NCBI RefSeq assembly: GCF_002252565.1
Contig: NZ_NPML01000013.1
Location: forward strand, 1 to 64,000
Direction: 5' to 3'
Source: Petroclostridium xylanilyticum
GTDB lineage: Bacteria > Bacillota > Clostridia > SK-Y3
DNA: 64,000 nucleotides
Below the pieces are notes generated by a model. That model did no database searches. It was not told the origin of the DNA and saw nothing but the letters and a program-made list of their open reading frames with translations. Positions 45,631 through 52,975 of this stretch are shown here, one piece after another. Made by a program: the position numbers and the translations under genes. The first letter of the stretch is position 1; each line of letters opens with the position of its first letter.

Positions 45631-45957
45631 TTTTCTTAACTTGTCTTTTCCTACATTTGAAATGGTTACGAGCTTTTGTGTTTCATCATCCGGTCGTGCG
45701 ATTACATGATGTGCTATTACACCGGATGCCCTTTTTGCAGCTTCTACTCCTGCAGCTACAGCGGCCTGGACTGCTGAAACACTTCCTTCAAGCTTTACAA
45801 GCATCACCAATGGGACCTCTGCTGCGTCTCCGGCTGCCGGCTTTGTGGAGTCAAGCGCTACAATTCTGACATCTGCTGCTTTCGCAGCTGCATCCGCTGC
45901 TTTAATTGCTGTAACATAGCCGAATACTTCAATAAAACCTATTGCTTGATTCCCCAT
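45613..45957 (-). CDS. BMC-H shell protein with short insertion and C-terminal tail
   Basis: 114 residues. BMC domain MGNQAIGFIEVFGYVTAIKA, with an A/P/G-rich insertion STKPAAGDAAEVPLVMLVKL between strands, then GSVSAVQAAVAAGVEAAKRA and HHVIARPDDETQKLV. The tail ends VGKDKLRKVGSKQ; its last codons and the stop lie in a heptad repeat array, so the original C-terminus may have been longer or different. It is the first shell gene after the dehydrogenase, only 3 bases apart. The inserted segment near the pore would change gating or binding. Confidence 0.9.
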   Translation of the reverse strand: MGNQAIGFIEVFGYVTAIKAADAAAKAADVRIVALDSTKPAAGDAAEVPLVMLVKLEGSVSAVQAAVAAGVEAAKRASGVIAHHVIARPDDETQKLVTISNVGKDKLRKVGSKQ

Positions 45958-45960
45958 ACA

Positions 45961-47166
45961 CTATATCTCCTTATTCACATAGGCTACTTTTATACCTTTC
46001 AATGCTATATTTGTTTCCATTGCCTCATTAAGTTCATATAGTCCATACCTATGTGTAATTAATTCTTCCAAAGGAAGACCGATTTCTTTGGCCCTCTTCA
46101 TAAAAGCAATTGTGACCGGATATTCCTTAGGTGAATATACCCATGAACCTACAACAGTGATTTCTTTATTACATATATCATAATGAGGATTAATCTTACT
46201 GTCACCGTTGTCTACAAAGAAGCCTACTTCACAAAGTCCTCCGCCTCTTCTGATATACTTCCATATTTCTGAAGAAGCTGCTGGAACCCCAGTGCACTGG
46301 AATGCAAAATCCACACCCAACCCTGCTGTTTTGTCCTTAACGAATGCAATTCTATCATCCAATGTATTGATTTCTTTAAAGTTTATAGTATCTAATGCGC
46401 CTAATTTTCTAGTCATCGCTAATCTCTGGTTATCTCCGTCAATAGCAATGATATGTCTTACTCCCAGGGTTTTTAATACAGCGATCACCATTTGCCCTAC
46501 CGGACCGCAGCCCTGTACCAGTGCTTTGCTGTTGAAGTTTAAAATTCCTGTTGTCTTAGCTCTTTCTACTGCATGTACTGCTACCGCAGCCAATTCAATC
46601 AACATTCTCTGCTCGAGGCTCATATCTGAAACTTTATAGAAGGTTGAGCCTTTTCGTATCACAAGATGTGTTGCAAACCAACCATTTAAATGATATTCCT
46701 CACTGTCGGGAATCAAACCATAAACTCCTTGATTCTCACAAAGGTTTGGTTTATCAGGATGATGTAAACACATGTTGCATTTTCCACAGACTGAAACCGA
46801 AGTTACGATTTTGTCGCCAACTTTTACAGGGTTTCCCACAGTATCTTGTGTAACATTCTTGCCCAGGGCTATGATTTCACCAGTGCCTTCATGTCCTAAT
46901 ACCACCGGTATTAATCCAAACGGGTCACCTTTCCACTCGTGCACGTCAGTTCCGCAAACACCGCAACCCTCCACTTTAACAAGAATTTCATCATCTTTTA
47001 TTTGAGGAATCGGGAATTCTTTTACTTCTATTTTTTTCAATCCGGTTAAAACTGCTGCTTTTGCCATATTTGATTTGCTGCCGGCAAAAGACTTAACAGT
47101 ACTTCCACTTAACTCTTCCAGCACTGCCTTTACTAAAGATTCTATATCTTTTTCATTAATCGACAT
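45961..47166 (-). CDS. Zinc-dependent medium-chain alcohol dehydrogenase with encapsulation peptide
   Basis: About 401 residues. The MDR fold begins near residue 35. CGVCGTDVHEWKG and GHEGTGEIIALG carry the catalytic Zn ligands, CGKCNMCLHHPDKPNLC the structural Zn cysteines, and VQGCGPVGQMVIAVLKTLG the NAD site. An N-terminal helix MSINEKDIESLVKAVLEELS, then a linker, matches BMC encapsulation peptides, so it should be inside the shell. Probable roles are reducing propionaldehyde to propanol and possibly lactaldehyde to propanediol. It replaces the iron-type PduQ. GGGGGG precedes the ATG at 47166. Confidence 0.9.
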   Translation of the reverse strand: MSINEKDIESLVKAVLEELSGSTVKSFAGSKSNMAKAAVLTGLKKIEVKEFPIPQIKDDEILVKVEGCGVCGTDVHEWKGDPFGLIPVVLGHEGTGEIIALGKNVTQDTVGNPVKVGDKIVTSVSVCGKCNMCLHHPDKPNLCENQGVYGLIPDSEEYHLNGWFATHLVIRKGSTFYKVSDMSLEQRMLIELAAVAVHAVERAKTTGILNFNSKALVQGCGPVGQMVIAVLKTLGVRHIIAIDGDNQRLAMTRKLGALDTINFKEINTLDDRIAFVKDKTAGLGVDFAFQCTGVPAASSEIWKYIRRGGGLCEVGFFVDNGDSKINPHYDICNKEITVVGSWVYSPKEYPVTIAFMKRAKEIGLPLEELITHRYGLYELNEAMETNIALKGIKVAYVNKEI

Positions 47167-47230
47167 TACTATTCCCCCCATCTTTTCTTATAATGTTCTA
47201 TATTAGTTCTTTATTTCATGTAGATCTTAT

Positions 47231-47286
47231 AGCTCGCAGTTCACAGTAGTAAACGATTTAATATCTTTTACTGTGAACCGTGAACT
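47231..47286. repeat. Heptad repeat pair in inverted orientation
   Basis: AGCTCGC, AGTTCAC, AGTA at 47231-47248 and TACTGTGAACCGTGAACT at 47269-47286 can pair as a hairpin. Units are the same as at 32244-32328. It lies between pduP and the dehydrogenase gene. Confidence 0.75.
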
Positions 47287-47339
47287 TATTGACTTTATCT
47301 GCCATGTAAAATTACTTTCAGTAAATGTATAGTAATTAT

Positions 47340-48782
47340 TCAAATAATCGACAACGAATCAACCAGTACGCATCTTCTTTCTCTTGTAAATGTCTTGGTT
47401 GAGGTGAGGCCTTCACCCGTTGGTCCGGCAATGGTAAACGTAGCATATCCTTCGCTTCCTACACCAATTCCGGCATAGGATGGTGCATTCTTTACAAAGA
47501 TTGTAGTTCCGATTGCTTTTGCAAACTTTGTAAGATTGTCTATATTTTTTGAGTGCATATGTGCTGTATGTCTGTTGCCATGTTCTGCTTTTACTGCTAA
47601 ACGAATAGCTTCATCCACATTATTTACTCTCACGATGGGCAGAATAGGCATCATCAACTCTTCCACCACAAAAGGATGATCTGCACCGGTTTCACAAATG
47701 ATGCAGCGAATATCATCTTCAACATAGATACCCAACTCCTTCAAAATCAACTTTGCATCTTTTCCTACCCATTTTTTATTAATCATTAATTCTCTCTTAG
47801 GCCTATCGGTACATCCCTTACCCTGAAGTTCTTCTTTTTCAGTTAGCACTATTTTTACCAGTTGTTCAATCTCTTCTCCTTTAATAAGGTATGCTCCGTT
47901 TTGCTGCATATAGTAAACCAGTTCATCAGCAATATTTTCTAATGCAAATACCTCTTTTTCTGCAATGCAGGGAAGGTTGTTGTCAAAGGTTGCTCCATCT
48001 ATAATATCTTTAGCTGCTTTCTTAATATCAGCGGTATCATCCACAATTACCGGAGGATTTCCCGCTCCGGCCCCAATGGCTTTCTTACCCGAGGAGAGCA
48101 GGGCACGTACAACCCCCGGACCCCCTGTAGCAACAAGAAGTTTCACAGCTGGGTGTTTCATCATAATATCCGCCGATTGCAGTGTTGGCTTATATACGGA
48201 ACAGACCAGGTTCTTCGGTCCCCCTGCATACATTACTGCTTTATTTACCAAATCTACTGCAAAATTTGATACATTGACTGCATTAGGGTGAGGATTGAAT
48301 ACCACTGCATTTCCCGCTGCAATCATTCCAATACTGTTACAGATTACTGTTTCACTTGGATTGGTACTGGGTGTAATGGCTCCAATCACACCATAGGGTG
48401 CTCTTTCTACCAGGGTTAGCCCCCTGTCCCCCGACCATGCTGTAGTGTTTAAGTCTTCAGTTCCCGGGGTCTTGTTTGCTACCAGTTGGTGTTTTAATAT
48501 CTTATGATCCACCCTTCCCATCCCGGTTTCTTCCACACCCATTTTTGCCATTATTTCTGCATTCTCTAAAGTCAACTTTCTGATTGCAGATATCATTTGC
48601 TCTCTTTGCTCAATAGAATACTCCCTTAAGCTGTTATAAGCTTTTTCTGCTGCTTCAAGCGCATCTTCCATCGATTCAAACACACCTAATAGCTTTTTAT
48701 TTTCTGTTTCTCTTATATTACCAGCTGCTATATTCTTAAGCACCTTTTCTACTATCAGGTTGATTTGTTTTTCATCTATCAT
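47340..48782 (-). CDS. pduP: CoA-acylating propionaldehyde dehydrogenase
   Basis: 480 residues. Oxidises propionaldehyde to propionyl-CoA with NAD+ in the BMC lumen. The N-terminal helix MIDEKQINLIVEKVLKNIAA plus linker is a typical encapsulation peptide. MGVEETGMGRVDHKILKHQL, PYGVIGAITPSTNPSETVIC and GAGNPPVIVDDTADIKKAA are PduP/EutE hallmarks. The catalytic Cys is in FDNNLPCIAEKEV near residue 270. GGGGG precedes the ATG. It overlaps pduO by four bases. Confidence 0.95.
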   Translation of the reverse strand: MIDEKQINLIVEKVLKNIAAGNIRETENKKLLGVFESMEDALEAAEKAYNSLREYSIEQREQMISAIRKLTLENAEIMAKMGVEETGMGRVDHKILKHQLVANKTPGTEDLNTTAWSGDRGLTLVERAPYGVIGAITPSTNPSETVICNSIGMIAAGNAVVFNPHPNAVNVSNFAVDLVNKAVMYAGGPKNLVCSVYKPTLQSADIMMKHPAVKLLVATGGPGVVRALLSSGKKAIGAGAGNPPVIVDDTADIKKAAKDIIDGATFDNNLPCIAEKEVFALENIADELVYYMQQNGAYLIKGEEIEQLVKIVLTEKEELQGKGCTDRPKRELMINKKWVGKDAKLILKELGIYVEDDIRCIICETGADHPFVVEELMMPILPIVRVNNVDEAIRLAVKAEHGNRHTAHMHSKNIDNLTKFAKAIGTTIFVKNAPSYAGIGVGSEGYATFTIAGPTGEGLTSTKTFTRERRCVLVDSLSII

Positions 48783-49798
48783 TGGTTTCGACCCCCTTTT
48801 TCAAATATTTGAGCACCAAATTCAGCAAGCTCTATATCCTGTTCAGCTGTTCCGCCACTTACACCTAACCCACCTACAACTTTATCTGCCTGCTTTAGCG
48901 GAACACCACCACCAAAAATGACAATCCTGCCGCTGTTGGTAAACTGCAATCCATACAAAGGACTTCCCGGCTGTGACAAGTTTCCAACTGTTTCAGTAGA
49001 CATTTTTAATGCTGCCGATGTATAGGCTTTATTAACTGCAATATCAATACTGGCAATAAAGGCGTCATCCATCCTGTGTAGCAGTATTAAATTACCACCT
49101 TCATCGGCAATAGCAATTACAACTTTCATGCCTTTCTCTATCGCCTTTTTCTCAATTTCCAACGATAATTGCTTCGCAGCTTGGAGTGTTAACTTACCAA
49201 AATCACCTTCATTCTTTGCAGCGAAGAGTCCATCATGTTTTAACTCCTCACTCCCCACCGTCCACTCCCCTCTTTCCTTAACAACTTTTTTTACAATCTC
49301 TTTAACTTTCTCCTTAAGTTCTATATATCGCGCCATCACATATATTAAGTCGGAAAGCCTGTTTAAATAGATCAGTCCAAATTCGTTTATTTCTCTTTTT
49401 TCCTTTAACCCGACAGCAATTCTTTCAGCCCGGCGTACAATCGTTCTTGCCATATCCAATGCTGCTGTGGAATGGAACGCTCCTGGAAGTATAAAACCTT
49501 TAAAGCTTCCAACTTGCTGCTGGTATTTATCTATGAGTTTTTCAATAAATTCAATCTTCTCCTGGGTGATAACATATTTCCCACCAACGACCTGTGCATT
49601 AAAGGCTATAATATCTCTTTGAACATATATCAAATCTTTCAGTACATTTTCATCGTCCAAGAATGACCGGGCCAACCCCAGGGCAGAAGTAAATTCATCC
49701 ATTGTACCGATCAAATGGATTGACAGGTCATTTTTTGATACTCTCTTTTTGCTTAAAGTGTCCGTCATTCCTTCATCACCGGTTTTGGTATATATCAT
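48779..49798 (-). CDS. pduO: ATP:cob(I)alamin adenosyltransferase PduO, two-domain
   Basis: 339 residues. Makes adenosylcobalamin for the diol dehydratase. The N-terminal domain (1 to about 175) starts MIYTKTGDEGMTDTLSKKRV and contains FILPGAFHSTAALDMARTIV and RRAERI. The C-terminal domain (about 200-339, HbpS/GlcG-like) has KLTLQAAKQLSLEIEKKAIE and VVGGLGVSGGTAEQDIELAE. The linker around residues 175-190 (RGEWTVGSEELKHDG) is encoded by an in-frame heptad repeat array. The ATG at 49798 sits right after GAGG. A GGAG from the upstream heptad array is better spaced and probably supplies the ribosome site. Confidence 0.94.
   Translation of the reverse strand: MIYTKTGDEGMTDTLSKKRVSKNDLSIHLIGTMDEFTSALGLARSFLDDENVLKDLIYVQRDIIAFNAQVVGGKYVITQEKIEFIEKLIDKYQQQVGSFKGFILPGAFHSTAALDMARTIVRRAERIAVGLKEKREINEFGLIYLNRLSDLIYVMARYIELKEKVKEIVKKVVKERGEWTVGSEELKHDGLFAAKNEGDFGKLTLQAAKQLSLEIEKKAIEKGMKVVIAIADEGGNLILLHRMDDAFIASIDIAVNKAYTSAALKMSTETVGNLSQPGSPLYGLQFTNSGRIVIFGGGVPLKQADKVVGGLGVSGGTAEQDIELAEFGAQIFEKGGRNQ
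49243..49277. repeat. Heptad repeat array inside the pduO coding region
   Basis: ACTCCTC, ACTCCCC, ACCGTCC, ACTCCCC, TCTTTCC in 7-base register. Because 7 is not a multiple of 3, all three frames of the unit are read, giving the linker GEWTVGSEEL between the two PduO domains. The frame is kept. Confidence 0.85.
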
Positions 49799-49804
49799 CC
49801 TCTA

Positions 49805-49839
49805 ATTCTCCATTCTCAATTGTCAATTCTCAATTCCAT
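49805..49839. repeat. Heptad repeat array (ATTCTCA unit)
   Basis: ATTCTCC, ATTCTCA, ATTGTCA, ATTCTCA, ATTCCAT in exact register, filling most of the 44 bases between pduG and pduO. On the minus strand it supplies GGAG, a likely ribosome site for pduO. Confidence 0.85.
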
Positions 49840-49842
49840 GAA

Positions 49843-51666
49843 TTACTCACTTAACACCAAACCAGTAGCAACGGCATTTCTTGGTCCTTCGGTGCCCCGT
49901 ATATTTCCCCTTCCTGCTACAATCCGGTATTGAGACAACTCATTCGAAATCATTTCAGGAATTTCAAAGTCTAATGCTGACCCTCCTACCATTACCACAA
50001 ATCCTATATTTCTGATATTTCCTTCCGGAGCCACTGCCGTTAGTGCTCTTAACGCATTGGTAATAAATACCTTCCTTTTGGCTTCCCGTCTTACGAACTG
50101 AATCTTTTCCATCGTATACTGCTTGCTTGATTTTATTGGAATCAAAAATTCATCGGTTACTACCACTACCCTGGCATACAGTTCAGGGTCCAGCGGTGTC
50201 TCTGAGAATTGAACTGAACCATCTTCAAACCGCAAATGCAGTAAGCTCTCTACTTTCGCTAAAGGAAATTTCTTTATTGATTCAGCCAGTTCTTTATCTT
50301 CTAGTGCCAATTCAGAATTAATAAGCATTGTAACCATGTCTCCGGCTCCGGCCAGGTGAATACTTTTGATACTGCCGTTACCACCAATAAGGGCTGCATC
50401 AGTAGAACCTCCCCCCATATCCAGTACGGCCAACGGCTTTTCTGTTCCCGGCGTCGTTAATGCTCCCAGTAATGCCATATTTGCTTCCGCACCGGCTATT
50501 TTTACATACACCCCTGTCCTTTTGCTGAGTTCCCGGGCTATGCTCTCCATTGGCAGCCTGTTAGTCCTTACCATTGCAGCCAAAAGAACTGCATTTTCCA
50601 GCGCATATTCCCCGGCCAGCCCCCCCGCTACCTTCACCGGTATAAAGGTATCTACCGCCAATATATCCCTGATATTCAGGTCTTCAATAGGCTGCCGGGT
50701 AAGCTGTGCCATTATTCCTTTGACCCTGGCCATCATACCTCCAACATTTGTACCCGCTTCTCCTGCGATATCTTCTACATTTCCTACACTGCTAAGTGCC
50801 GCCATAATTTTGTGGGCGCCATCCATGACATCTATCCGGCTTGAAGCCCGGTCACCCCTTATGGTAAGTTTCCCGGCAGGTATTTTTCTATTTTTCACAT
50901 CTCCTCCCGGTGTCTTGATAACTACTGCCGAACGGTTTCCTATCAAACTACGGGATATTGGAATTATATTTTTTGTTTCTGCCGGCGACAGATTAAATAT
51001 AGATGCCAGACCATAGGGGTTGGGCAGTACCTTTATAGTTTCTCCATTGCCTGCTACTTCCACTGCTGCAAGTTTTTCAAGAGGTACCTTGTGTATTAAT
51101 GTTACTTCATCCACAATGGGAATTTTAGCAATAAGCCGGTTCGAAATTAGTACTGCATCGTCTTTTTGCACAATTGCTCCTCTTACATATATTCCTTGTT
51201 GTACTGCCTGGTTAATGATTCTGGCAGCATCTTCATAGTCCCAGTCTTCAGGGATTACTACAATCAGCTCTTCACCCTTCTTGCTTGATAGAAGCTTGCT
51301 AATTTCTCGGGTAATACCGGTTGCTATACCTCTTCCACCTGGCGTTGAAGGGTTATGTCCGATCATTGAAGACTCTACAATTACTGTCTCTGAAATTGTT
51401 TCCATTGCTGTTTCACTTATTACAGGGGTAGCCTCATTAATCTTGATCACAGCCAGGTCCTGTATCCTTATTCCTGCTTTTTGTACCGCTTCTTCCAATG
51501 CAGTGATGATACCGCTGATATTATCCAGCGTACCTTTTATTCCTGTTGTCTTGGTTAATCCTGTGGATAAAAACTTTAAAGTCCCTATATCGTCCTTGGC
51601 TGCAATACAAACTTCGGTAGTAGAGTTCCCTATATCAACGCCGGCAATTAACTTAAACAATTTCAA
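49843..51666 (-). CDS. pduG: Diol dehydratase reactivase large subunit
   Basis: 607 residues (DdrA). An ATP-dependent chaperone-like factor that releases damaged cobalamin from the dehydratase. KLIAGVDIGNSTTEVCIAAK is the actin/Hsp70-like phosphate loop, PLAVLDMGGGSTDAALIGGN the second, and GFVVMVGGSALDFEIPEMIS the third. VAGRGNIRGTEGPRNAVATG ends the protein. The start codon is TTG (51666), close behind GAGG; a second TTG two codons later is also possible. Normally it pairs with a small subunit (PduH/DdrB), but no such gene follows: only 44 bases separate it from pduO. Confidence 0.94.
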   Translation of the reverse strand: MKLFKLIAGVDIGNSTTEVCIAAKDDIGTLKFLSTGLTKTTGIKGTLDNISGIITALEEAVQKAGIRIQDLAVIKINEATPVISETAMETISETVIVESSMIGHNPSTPGGRGIATGITREISKLLSSKKGEELIVVIPEDWDYEDAARIINQAVQQGIYVRGAIVQKDDAVLISNRLIAKIPIVDEVTLIHKVPLEKLAAVEVAGNGETIKVLPNPYGLASIFNLSPAETKNIIPISRSLIGNRSAVVIKTPGGDVKNRKIPAGKLTIRGDRASSRIDVMDGAHKIMAALSSVGNVEDIAGEAGTNVGGMMARVKGIMAQLTRQPIEDLNIRDILAVDTFIPVKVAGGLAGEYALENAVLLAAMVRTNRLPMESIARELSKRTGVYVKIAGAEANMALLGALTTPGTEKPLAVLDMGGGSTDAALIGGNGSIKSIHLAGAGDMVTMLINSELALEDKELAESIKKFPLAKVESLLHLRFEDGSVQFSETPLDPELYARVVVVTDEFLIPIKSSKQYTMEKIQFVRREAKRKVFITNALRALTAVAPEGNIRNIGFVVMVGGSALDFEIPEMISNELSQYRIVAGRGNIRGTEGPRNAVATGLVLSE

Positions 51667-51690
51667 AACCTCTTTCTCTCTCCTACATTT

Positions 51691-52206
51691 CTATCTTAGT
51701 ATCTTTCTTGTTTCATATACTTCCGCTGCTTCCCTGATTAGTTTCGCCGTGATTTTGGCCTGATATTTGGTTTCCAGCTCCTGTGCAGCATCCAGTAACT
51801 GCTGTTTTGTGGCTCTTCTGGGTCTTAAGAGTTCATATATTTCCAGTACTTTTTCATCTGGAATTCTTGTTAATTCAGCAGCCCTTCTTAAATTATGGGC
51901 AAACTGCTTTTTACCATTTGCCTCTGCTACCTGTGCCTGCAGCTCCAATACTTCAGCACTGATTCGAATATCCTCCGGCTTCACTTCTTCATCTACTACT
52001 TTTTCCAGCGTTATATCATTCAACGTTTTCCCCGTATAACTCTTAATCAATTCCGGCCTTTTCTGTGCCAGCGGATAATCACTTAGCGTTAGCTTAGAAG
52101 TGTTATTTGCAGAGTTCAGAGATTTTACTCCCCACTCCTCACTCCCCACTCCTAACTGTGTTTCCGCTATCCTCTTTACCAGCTGCTCTATTCTATTCTC
52201 TTCCAT
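51691..52206 (-). CDS. pduE: Propanediol dehydratase small subunit
   Basis: 171 residues. The gamma subunit of the B12 diol dehydratase. The N-terminal helix MEENRIEQLVKRIAETQL is encapsulation-peptide-like. The body starts DYPLAQKRPELIKSYTGKTL and continues with DITLEKVVDEEVKPEDIRIS and ANGKKQFAHNLRRAAELTRI. Residues about 17-28 (LGVGSEEWGVKS) are encoded by an in-frame heptad array between helix and body. The ATG immediately follows the pduD stop codon, so the genes are coupled. Confidence 0.95.
   Translation of the reverse strand: MEENRIEQLVKRIAETQLGVGSEEWGVKSLNSANNTSKLTLSDYPLAQKRPELIKSYTGKTLNDITLEKVVDEEVKPEDIRISAEVLELQAQVAEANGKKQFAHNLRRAAELTRIPDEKVLEIYELLRPRRATKQQLLDAAQELETKYQAKITAKLIREAAEVYETRKILR
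52127..52158. repeat. Heptad repeat array inside the pduE coding region
   Basis: ACTCCCC, ACTCCTC, ACTCCCC, ACTCCTA, ACTG in exact register. It encodes VGSEEWGVK in the linker between the N-terminal helix and the catalytic-body part. Unit sequence nearly identical to that in pduO. Confidence 0.85.
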
Positions 52207-52884
52207 CTACACCACCTGCTTTCCAAAAGAAACCTCTAACGCTACAGGTTTTGCATCATCTTTAACCTTTTCAGTTTCTTTTATATGAAGTAAAGCGGCC
52301 TTTGCCTGGAATTTAGGTCTTACCATGCAGTCATTCTGGACAGTAATTGGTGTTGGCGATAATCCCTTGGCATATCTGGCAGCATTTTTTCCTATTTTTC
52401 TATATATTTCCTTAGTAATCAATGGTGCCTGTGGAAACAACTCCAGGTTTGTAAGGGGAAATAAGTCTTTCTGGTGGATTACAGCAGTGCCTTTGGATTG
52501 CAACCCTATTCCTATTCCGGACCCGCTGAGTTTTGCCGCTGTTAACGCAATAAACGACACATCGGAAGTATTATAGACTTTTACAAATCTGTACCTTAGT
52601 CCTTCTTCTTCAATCCCGGCAGCAATTTCTCTCAATACATCATAATGAGATAGTCCATTGATGGTTTCAGTCTGTGATTCTCCAAAAGCGGGAGCAACTC
52701 CTATCACCACTTCGTCATTGTATAATCCAACAGCTGCTTCCCCTGTTTCTCTAATAAATAGCTTCTGCTCATTGCTATCAGCTTTAACGCTGGTTGTATT
52801 ATCTATATTAAAGTTTTGACTTTGTTTTAACCGTTCTAATACTTTAGCAGTAATAAGTTTGACAAGTTGTTCATTGTATTCCAT
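52207..52884 (-). CDS. pduD: Propanediol dehydratase medium subunit
   Basis: 225 residues. The beta subunit, contributing to adenosylcobalamin binding. The N-terminal helix MEYNEQLVKLITAKVLERLK plus a linker is the encapsulation peptide known to target the whole dehydratase to the lumen in Salmonella. The body shows VVIGVAPAFGESQTETINGL, DVSFIALTAAKLSGSGIGIG, LQSKGTAVIHQKDLFPLTNL and ELFPQAPLITKEIYRKIGKN. AAGGGTG precedes the ATG. It lies 90 bases after pduC, with a heptad array in the gap. Confidence 0.96.
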   Translation of the reverse strand: MEYNEQLVKLITAKVLERLKQSQNFNIDNTTSVKADSNEQKLFIRETGEAAVGLYNDEVVIGVAPAFGESQTETINGLSHYDVLREIAAGIEEEGLRYRFVKVYNTSDVSFIALTAAKLSGSGIGIGLQSKGTAVIHQKDLFPLTNLELFPQAPLITKEIYRKIGKNAARYAKGLSPTPITVQNDCMVRPKFQAKAALLHIKETEKVKDDAKPVALEVSFGKQVV

Positions 52885-52903
52885 ATTGAATCACCCTTCT
52901 ATC

Positions 52904-52975
52904 AGCTAGGAGTTCGGATCTTGGAGTAATCCACGGCTTTGGATTTTCATTTCTCCGGGCTCCAGGCTGCAAATC
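52904..52975. repeat. Heptad repeat array (AGTTCGG unit) between pduC and pduD
   Basis: AGCTAGG, AGTTCGG, ATCTTGG, AGTAATC at 52904-52931, and in the opposite sense TTTCTCC, GGGCTCC, AGGCTGC at 52950-52970. The two can pair partly. It ends at the pduC stop codon. Confidence 0.75.

Noticed and set aside
50366-51016. Open frame of 216 codons on the plus strand opposite pduG
   Set aside because: It is a mirror of the pduG reading frame, with no ribosome site and a Ser/Pro/Ile-rich translation without domain signals.
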